In this document: positions 55,210 to 59,767 of the stretch, one piece after another
How positions within the stretch are numbered: position 1 is the stretch's first letter
How the letters are laid out: each line of letters begins with the position of its first letter
Origin: Clostridiales bacterium
GTDB lineage: Bacteria; Bacillota; Clostridia; Oscillospirales; Oscillospiraceae
DNA length: 59,767 nucleotides
Direction: 5' to 3'
Assembly (NCBI GenBank): GCA_004555205.1
Contig: SFIY01000010.1
Coordinates: 1 to 59,767 of the forward strand
The notes under the pieces: model-generated
Told to the model about the DNA's origin: nothing
The model's input: the letters and a program-made list of their open reading frames with translations, nothing else
Databases searched by the model: none
Position numbers and translations under genes: made by a program

Positions 55210-55918
55210 ATTTTGCCATGCGGTACAGCTTGCCGCAGGCAGGCACCACGCCTTTACACGCAAACAGCTCCCGCACGGTGACAAACTTTACCCCCTGCGC
55301 CTGCAGATGGTCAATCGCCTGCAGCGCTGCCTCCACCGTAGATGAATACTGATCGTGCATGAGGATAATGGCGCCGTCGGCATAGTCGCGGTAGACAATG
55401 TCCAGAATTTTCCCCACATTTTTTGTTTTCCAGTCCAACGTGTCTACTGACCAGGAGATCAGAGGCGTGGATACGGCGCAGCAGATTTCCTCGCCGATAA
55501 AGCCGTAGGGCGGCCGCACCCAATAGTCGTCCTCCCCCAGGATTTGGCGCAGCGCTTCATCGCCGCGGGCAATGTCTGCCAATGCCGTGGCGCAGGTCAT
55601 CTCCGTCAACTTGGCATGGTCATAGGAGTGATTGCCGATCTGGTGTCCCTCCGCCTTCATGCGCCGCACCAGCTCCTCATTTTCCTCCGTCAGACTGCCG
55701 ATCAGGAAAAACGTAGCATGCACGCCGCGCTCCTTTAATCCGTCCAATAACGGCGGCGTGTATTTGGCTGAGGGCCCGTCATCAAATGTCAGCGCCACAT
55801 AGCAGGGACTTTCTATTTTTTCTTCTGCTGTCACCTGCTGCGGCGGTTCACTGTGCGCCGTACAGCCACACAGCAGCAGCAGCAGCAGCGACAGCAGCAC
55901 AATTACCATCCGTTTCAT
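55208..55918 (-). CDS. Polysaccharide deacetylase lipoprotein (NodB domain, 236 aa)
   Basis: A lipoprotein signal (VIVLLSLLLLLLCGC) followed by a NodB homology domain: ALTFDDGPS with the Asp pair, GNHSYDHAKL with the two metal His, WVRPPYGFIG, ISWSVDTLDW and AIILMHDQY. All five motifs of an active peptidoglycan or polysaccharide N-deacetylase are present. It acts at the outer membrane face on cell-wall glycan. ATG 55918 (MKRMVIVLL) gives a clean signal peptide, although no strong ribosome site precedes it. Confidence 0.93.
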   Translation of the reverse strand: MKRMVIVLLSLLLLLLCGCTAHSEPPQQVTAEEKIESPCYVALTFDDGPSAKYTPPLLDGLKERGVHATFFLIGSLTEENEELVRRMKAEGHQIGNHSYDHAKLTEMTCATALADIARGDEALRQILGEDDYWVRPPYGFIGEEICCAVSTPLISWSVDTLDWKTKNVGKILDIVYRDYADGAIILMHDQYSSTVEAALQAIDHLQAQGVKFVTVRELFACKGVVPACGKLYRMAK

Positions 55919-55954
55919 TTCATCACCGATAGCATTGTATGAAGCGCCATAAAG

Positions 55955-55983
55955 AAAAAGCACGGGAACACCCGTGCTTTTTT
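55955..55983. terminator. Bidirectional terminator hairpin
   Basis: AAAAAGCACGGG, AACA, CCCGTGCTTTTTTT. It probably stops minus-strand transcription from the 56207 gene before it reaches the deacetylase gene. Confidence 0.85.
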
Positions 55984-55985
55984 GT

Positions 55986-56137
55986 CATTCGCCCACTCGC
56001 TCCCTGTAAATCAATCTTAAACGCATTTGTTCGCGTGATTCAGCAAGGAGTATCTACATTATTCGTATTATCGGCAAATCATATGCTATCTGATTTCTCG
56101 TTGCCATTTCGTGGTCACGAAAACAAGGGTGTTATAT
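55986..56137 (+). repeat. Left copy of a degenerate 150-bp direct repeat
   Basis: CATTCGCCCACTCGCTCCC, then TGTAAATCAATCTTAAACGC and ATTTG are almost identical to 57893-57940; the rest (TATCTACATTATTCGTATTA and onward) is about 70% similar by eye. Confidence 0.8.
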
Positions 56138-56151
56138 AGCTATATGATTCG

Positions 56152-56182
56152 CAAAATAAGCGTTTTGTGAACGCTTTTTTCT
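56152..56182 (-). terminator. Terminator after the KPVIYLYP protein gene
   Basis: AAGCGTT, TTGTG, AACGCTT with T-rich DNA on both sides, 25 bases beyond the stop. Confidence 0.7.
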
Positions 56183-56206
56183 TTTAAGCTCCGTATTCCC
56201 GCCTGC

Positions 56207-57520
56207 TTACTTCATCTCCGCTCCGCCCCACTCAACAACGGTGAAGCCGGTACGATCGGGAGCAGACAGTTCCTGGTTTTCGAGCACAACCGGAGTATCA
56301 GATGCCTGCCAAGCCATAAATACGCGGATCAGCGTATCAGGGGCAGGATTGACCGCCAGCTTCGCCGCGTTGGTGTAGATACCGGTCTGGAACGAAATGA
56401 TGTTGTAGGGATTATCCTGCATTTGCGGCAGCCAATAAACGATAAATTCGTTTGCTTCTCTCCGCGTCAGTCCGAGCTTTTCAAGCGCGTCTTCAAGGAA
56501 TACAGCGGTATCTTCCCCTTTTACACAGAAGCCTTTGGAGAGATCATACCGGGCATAGGTTTCCCCTTCCCAGTAGAGATAGTTATAGGTCCGGCCTTTT
56601 GCATCGGTCAGCGTTCCATCAGGTGACGCTGTTACTGTCCAGCCATCGTTATAAGCAGGATAGGTGCAGGTCAGTCTGCCATCCAGAATAAGATTGACTG
56701 ATATATCGGTTTCTTCCTCGGGATAGAGATAGATAACCGGCTTATAACACTCACCGGGTTCCATTTCAAAAGTGCTTTCTCTGATGGTCAGCATGTCAGC
56801 TTCTACACGATTATTTTCCTCGTCGTAGTAAGTGTTTTCGTATGTGCAGATTACCTGATCCCCTACGCACCACTCGTCAGAGAGTGTACCGTTCAGCTTG
56901 ATTTCATAAGGACCAGGAATGACGGGTTCGGCAAAGAAGCAGTTTGCATAGATCCTTGTGATAATAATATCGCTAAAAATATCATTTTCATACGTTGCTG
57001 CCGTAGCCTTATCAAGCCATTGTTCTGTGAATTCGAGATGACGCAGATTGTCGGACAGCTTCCAGCTTACGGCCTTGATCTGTGCGGGATAGGACTCCAT
57101 CATGCCGCCGGCATAAGTGACTTCCACCACGCTGCCAACCTTAGCTTCAATGTCATCAAGCCCCTTGAGGCCAAAGGATATTTTGTCGCTGCTGCGCCGT
57201 TCGTCTTCATCCTCCAAGGGTTCAACCAAAGCGGTGGTGTCGCTCAATTCGAGAATCGTAGCATTGAATTGATATTCCACCTCATCCTCTTCATATGTCC
57301 AAAGCTCGTTAATAGATTTAAAGTTATTGGGGAAAAAGTAGATTTTTGTTTTATCATATTTACCGTCAGAGGTCAGTTTATTCCAATCCACAATCTTATA
57401 AGTCAATGCGGCATATTCCCTTGTGCCGCCGTCTTTGTAGGTTCCGGAAGGAATCGGAACAAAGAGGACGGCGAGCAGGACAACTGCTGCAATGATCGGG
57501 AGCCATATTTTCTTTTTCAT
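56207..57520 (-). CDS. Exported protein with uncharacterised KPVIYLYP domain (437 aa)
   Basis: An uncleaved or cleaved signal (KKKIWLPIIAAVVLLAVLFVPI) precedes a 230-residue N-terminal part. The latter half resembles an OB/DUF3221-like beta domain (PGPYEIKLNGTLSDEWCVGDQVICTYENTYY). The C-terminal 190 residues form a conserved but unnamed domain: CYKPVIYLYPEEETDISVNL, TCTYPAYNDGWTVTASPDGT, YNYLYWEGETY, FCVKGEDTAVFLEDALEKLG, EANEFIVYWLPQMQ and LIRVFMAW. I have seen this domain in varied bacteria and lower eukaryotes without a known function. ATG 57520 has AAGGAGG upstream. The gene lies between the two copies of the 150-bp repeat. Confidence 0.75.
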   Translation of the reverse strand: MKKKIWLPIIAAVVLLAVLFVPIPSGTYKDGGTREYAALTYKIVDWNKLTSDGKYDKTKIYFFPNNFKSINELWTYEEDEVEYQFNATILELSDTTALVEPLEDEDERRSSDKISFGLKGLDDIEAKVGSVVEVTYAGGMMESYPAQIKAVSWKLSDNLRHLEFTEQWLDKATAATYENDIFSDIIITRIYANCFFAEPVIPGPYEIKLNGTLSDEWCVGDQVICTYENTYYDEENNRVEADMLTIRESTFEMEPGECYKPVIYLYPEEETDISVNLILDGRLTCTYPAYNDGWTVTASPDGTLTDAKGRTYNYLYWEGETYARYDLSKGFCVKGEDTAVFLEDALEKLGLTRREANEFIVYWLPQMQDNPYNIISFQTGIYTNAAKLAVNPAPDTLIRVFMAWQASDTPVVLENQELSAPDRTGFTVVEWGGAEMK

Positions 57521-57689
57521 ATAAGACCTCCTTAACCATAGAAACATATTGTAAACTTAAATGAAAGTTGAAGGCCCGGCCAGCCCGTAGGATACCATGG
57601 GTTTACCACAAACACAAAGTACTCCCGAAATAAGACGAGTCTTCATGGCAAACTTATGCCAAATCAACTACCCGAAAGTAAACAATTAA

Positions 57690-57925
57690 ACCGATTTTTA
57701 TCGCTTCGGAAAAGATAAATATGGGCATCAGAAATACCAGGACCAAAGGTGCCGTCATCCATAGGCGCCGGAAACATCGCCCAGGAAACGCAAGCCGAAT
57801 GGTCTCACCTGTCCGCTCTGCGGAAAAGCTGCTTTTTGCACCATGGCAGAGAGCATTACAGCAACTACCGCTGCTGCGGCAACAAATATGATCATTCCCA
57901 CTCGCTCCCTGTAAATCAATCTTAA
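57690..57925 (+). pseudogene. Decayed transposase N-terminal fragment
   Basis: In one frame, RFGKDKYGHQKYQDQRC, a stop, then PNGLTCPLCGKAA. After a one-base shift, FLHHGREHYSNYRCCGNKYDHS. Together they match the N-terminal zinc-ribbon region of a DDE transposase (KYGxQKYQCxxC, CPxCGKAxFLHH, YSNYRC). One stop, one frameshift and truncation at the right copy of the direct repeat make it dead. The remaining DNA in the 573-base gap 57521-58093 holds no other feature I can support. Confidence 0.65.
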
Positions 57926-58041
57926 ACGCATTTGTTTATGAGCTTTAGCAGAGATTATCTACATTATTTGTATTATCGGTAACGCACACGCTATCCGATT
58001 TTTTGTTGCCAAATCGTTGCCACGCTGACAAAAATATTGTA
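57893..58041 (+). repeat. Right copy of the degenerate 150-bp direct repeat
   Basis: The same orientation as 55986-56137. It begins exactly where the transposase similarity stops and ends before the anti-sigma gene's 3' end. Confidence 0.8.
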
Positions 58042-58093
58042 CACACCTATCATCGTTTTTTTCAAGGGATTTTATAAAAGAAATAACTGCATA

Positions 58094-58987
58094 TTATGAA
58101 ATAACATCTTTAAACTCCGATTTCAGAATATCCCTAATTACACCTTTGTCTATAACAAATTCGGGTGTTCCCATTGAGCCGGGTCCAACCTCGTATTTGT
58201 CAAAGATAATTACTAAATCACCGTTTTCATTCCAATAGAAATTATGGTCTGCACTGACCGTTGCAAATTCTTCGCCTATCCCACTAGTATTTATCCAATA
58301 TGAGATATTTTCATCGTTTGCCATTTGCTCTTGCATTTGCTTTTTGATTTCTGCCACAAGACTATCGGAAAATTTATCGGTATTGAACAGGTCGCCAAGC
58401 TCGACTATCTTTCCTTGATTTTTATCAATGTGATAAAATTTAAAATAAGTGTTGCTGCTTGCGGCGGTTTGGCAAACGGTTAGCTTTAATGTGAACCAGG
58501 AATCTGTATTGGTCACGACTTCGTAATCTACATTAAGCGAGCCGTAACCCTTGTTTCCGTTAATTTCAAGATCTTCATAAAATCGATTTATAAGAGCAGT
58601 TGTAAGCTCACTGACATTTTTATTTATATAATCCACAGATTTGCTATCTTCACTCTCTATTTGCGGTATGTTAATATCCATTTTCCAATGATTGTCGTCA
58701 TAATAATAGTTGCGAATCGTAACAACTCTTACAAGGTCACCGATTACGGGAAGTTGCTCCAGAGCCTGTGCGTATGTTACGCTCACATTAGGCAATAAGA
58801 AAAGTATTATAAAAACAAAGCAGGCTGCAGACGCTGCAATACGGGGTAATATACGAATTTGTTTTTTAACGGGTTTCTTTTCAGGCAAGTCTACAAGTGT
58901 TTGTTCTATACGGTTTTTCACAGAATCAGGAATGTCCGTCTGTTCTTTCGCCACTTCGCTTTTTATATATTTATCAAAATCATTCAT
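58094..58987 (-). CDS. Anti-sigma factor, RsiV-like with DUF3298-type exported domain (297 aa)
   Basis: A short cytosolic N-terminus (DFDKYIKSEVAKEQTDIP, likely sigma-binding), one transmembrane helix (RIAASAACFVFIILFLLPNV) and an exported domain. The latter shows YINKNVSELTTALINRFYED, DYEVVTNTDSWFTLKLTV and LGDLFNTDKFSDSLVAEIKKQ, then a late FYWNENGDLVIIFDKYEVGPG. The last parts are typical of DUF3298 (RsiV/PdaC-like), which in Bacillus RsiV binds lysozyme and triggers proteolysis. It overlaps the sigma gene by four bases (ATGA). Confidence 0.85.
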   Translation of the reverse strand: MNDFDKYIKSEVAKEQTDIPDSVKNRIEQTLVDLPEKKPVKKQIRILPRIAASAACFVFIILFLLPNVSVTYAQALEQLPVIGDLVRVVTIRNYYYDDNHWKMDINIPQIESEDSKSVDYINKNVSELTTALINRFYEDLEINGNKGYGSLNVDYEVVTNTDSWFTLKLTVCQTAASSNTYFKFYHIDKNQGKIVELGDLFNTDKFSDSLVAEIKKQMQEQMANDENISYWINTSGIGEEFATVSADHNFYWNENGDLVIIFDKYEVGPGSMGTPEFVIDKGVIRDILKSEFKDVIS

Positions 58988-59478
58988 CCGTTAAAATCCT
59001 CCTTCAAAATTTCTCGCAGCATCTTTCGGGCACGGGAAAGTTGCTTTTTTACAGTACCTATATTTGTGCTTGTAATTTGTGCGATTTTTGATACCGAAAG
59101 ATTTTCATAATAAAATAGTACAACAACTGTACGATAAGGCTGTTTAAGGCAATTCACAGCCTCACAAACTGTAAGTCTTGCAGTTATGTCGTTTTCGGAA
59201 CTATCATCGGGAATATCCGGTGTTTCTCCCATAGGTATAATTTTTGAATTTTTGCGGATCGTTTCAACCGCTGTATTGTGAACAATACGCAATATCCACG
59301 GCTTAAAAGATTTTTCGTTTTTTAGTGTATCTAAATTCTTATAGGCCCGGTATATGGATTCGCTGATGATTTCGCCTGCATCTGAATCGTTCCTGACAAT
59401 AGAAAAAGCCAAAGAATACATTGCGTTTTCACAAAGCCGTATATGTTCGCAAAATGCGTCTTTGTCGGTCAAAATCAT
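58984..59478 (-). CDS. ECF sigma factor, SigV-like (164 aa)
   Basis: Sigma region 2 is in AFCEHIRLCENAMYSLAFSI to RAYKNLDTLKNEKSFKPWIL with the FKPWILRIVHNTAVE core. Region 4 has LTVCEAVNCLKQPYRTVVVL and the HTH ENLSVSKIAQITSTNIGTVK. The start is ATG 59478 with GGGGAG upstream, overlapping the SGNH gene stop as ATGA; a 13-codon upstream extension is less likely. The anti-sigma gene follows immediately. Envelope stress, for example lysozyme, is the likely trigger by analogy with SigV-RsiV. Confidence 0.92.
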   Translation of the reverse strand: MILTDKDAFCEHIRLCENAMYSLAFSIVRNDSDAGEIISESIYRAYKNLDTLKNEKSFKPWILRIVHNTAVETIRKNSKIIPMGETPDIPDDSSENDITARLTVCEAVNCLKQPYRTVVVLFYYENLSVSKIAQITSTNIGTVKKQLSRARKMLREILKEDFNG

Positions 59479-59767
59479 CTCTCCCCGATCAGTGAAGCCG
59501 TTTGTCTTATGATCCATTTACCCCACTCACTGTAATATTTAGCGTAAAGATGCGTACTGTCCTCCGATTTGTCGGAAGATAGTGCGCCTGTTTTATCATC
59601 GAACAGAATATTGGCATCAAGATAAAATTTGCTTTTTCCGTCAGCGAGTTTTGCTAATTCTGCATTTAGCACGTTAATAGCAGTATTGTTTACCACCTTA
59701 TCGCTATCTGAACGGCTTTTCGTAACGTGCAGATTGGCCTGTATAAAAATAATCGCATCGGATTGTT
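59475..59767 (-). CDS. SGNH/GDSL-type hydrolase, C-terminal part (cut by window edge)
   Basis: The frame is open to the right edge and its start lies outside the window. The visible 96 residues include IIFIQANLHVTKSRSD, LAKLADGKSKFYLDANILFDD and the C-terminal block V catalytic pair in KSEDSTHLYAKYYSEWGKWI (Asp and His). This fits an SGNH esterase/lipase, possibly a cell-wall or glycan O-acetyl esterase. Its stop overlaps the ECF sigma start, so all three genes form one operon and the hydrolase may be part of the same envelope response. Confidence 0.8.
   Translation of the reverse strand, partial: QSDAIIFIQANLHVTKSRSDSDKVVNNTAINVLNAELAKLADGKSKFYLDANILFDDKTGALSSDKSEDSTHLYAKYYSEWGKWIIRQTASLIGER

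Noticed and set aside
1..59767. tRNA or rRNA genes
   Set aside because: I saw no GGTTCRANNCC T-arm with a matching acceptor stem and no rRNA-like conserved stretch. The only structured RNA I can support is the thrS T-box.

Overview
The window looks like a chromosomal segment of a gut-type Clostridia (Bacillota), most likely Oscillospiraceae or Ruminococcaceae. The reasons are a GC-leaning composition, consistent TTGNNN-17-TANAAT promoters, AGGAGG-type ribosome sites with occasional TTG starts, a T-box in front of thrS, LexA, FakA/Asp23, TRAP-TAXI, a K+-type membrane pyrophosphatase, methionine gamma-lyase and an ECF sigma/anti-sigma pair. No rRNA, tRNA or CRISPR array was seen. This taxonomic placement is inference, not a database result.

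Layout. (1) 1-8430 is an accessory island. It holds a tyrosine integrase broken at both ends and joined to a broken Fic gene, tnpV, small hypothetical proteins, a divergent XRE-regulator/SLOG-like pair around a four-site operator array, a two-gene HipA-like kinase module bounded by long perfect hairpins, and an IS21-family element whose istA carries an in-frame amber stop and whose ends carry binding sites spaced 22 bp apart. (2) 8500-10320 holds an orphan Card1/DUF1887-like CARF nuclease followed by a flavodoxin. (3) 10319-14140 (minus) is a FecBCD-type metal or chelate ABC importer in one operon with XdhC. (4) 14216-24115 (minus) is the most unusual block. One promoter precedes a 2177-residue secreted metallophosphoesterase/VWA protein, an 80-residue Cys-containing RiPP-precursor-like peptide, a membrane-anchored protein, an HPr-kinase-like ATPase, a radical SAM/SPASM maturase and a PqqD-like recognition protein. 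(5) 24216-45110 is mostly housekeeping: a DUF6512 protein, an MBL hydrolase, hppA, an alpha-hydroxy-acid oxidase, a TRAP-TAXI transporter, T-box-thrS, a HAD phosphatase, an APC permease, ychF, a large membrane-anchored Sel1-repeat protein, an HtrA-like protease, a FAD oxidoreductase and a D-2-hydroxyacid dehydrogenase. (6) 45034-46173 is an AT-richer insert flanked by a 40-bp inverted repeat. It contains a MITE-like element whose own repeats supply the ribosome site and C-terminal codons of a DUF559 endonuclease. (7) 46174-55918 returns to core genes: a minimal SufC/SufB-like pair, a ferritin-like protein, an HD hydrolase, a NUDIX protein, FakA/Asp23, RidA, methionine gamma-lyase, LexA with a SOS box, SecG and a polysaccharide deacetylase. 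(8) 55986-59767 has a degenerate 150-bp direct repeat around an exported protein with a KPVIYLYP domain, a decayed transposase, and the end of an SGNH hydrolase overlapping an ECF sigma/anti-sigma pair.

The best candidates for an undescribed system are the RiPP-like operon with its giant surface protein (14216-24115), the split HipA-like module (3983-5647) and the DUF559 repeat element (45136-45592). Promoters were assigned by eye from -35/-10 match and spacing. Functions are from motif recognition only; no alignment or database search was run.
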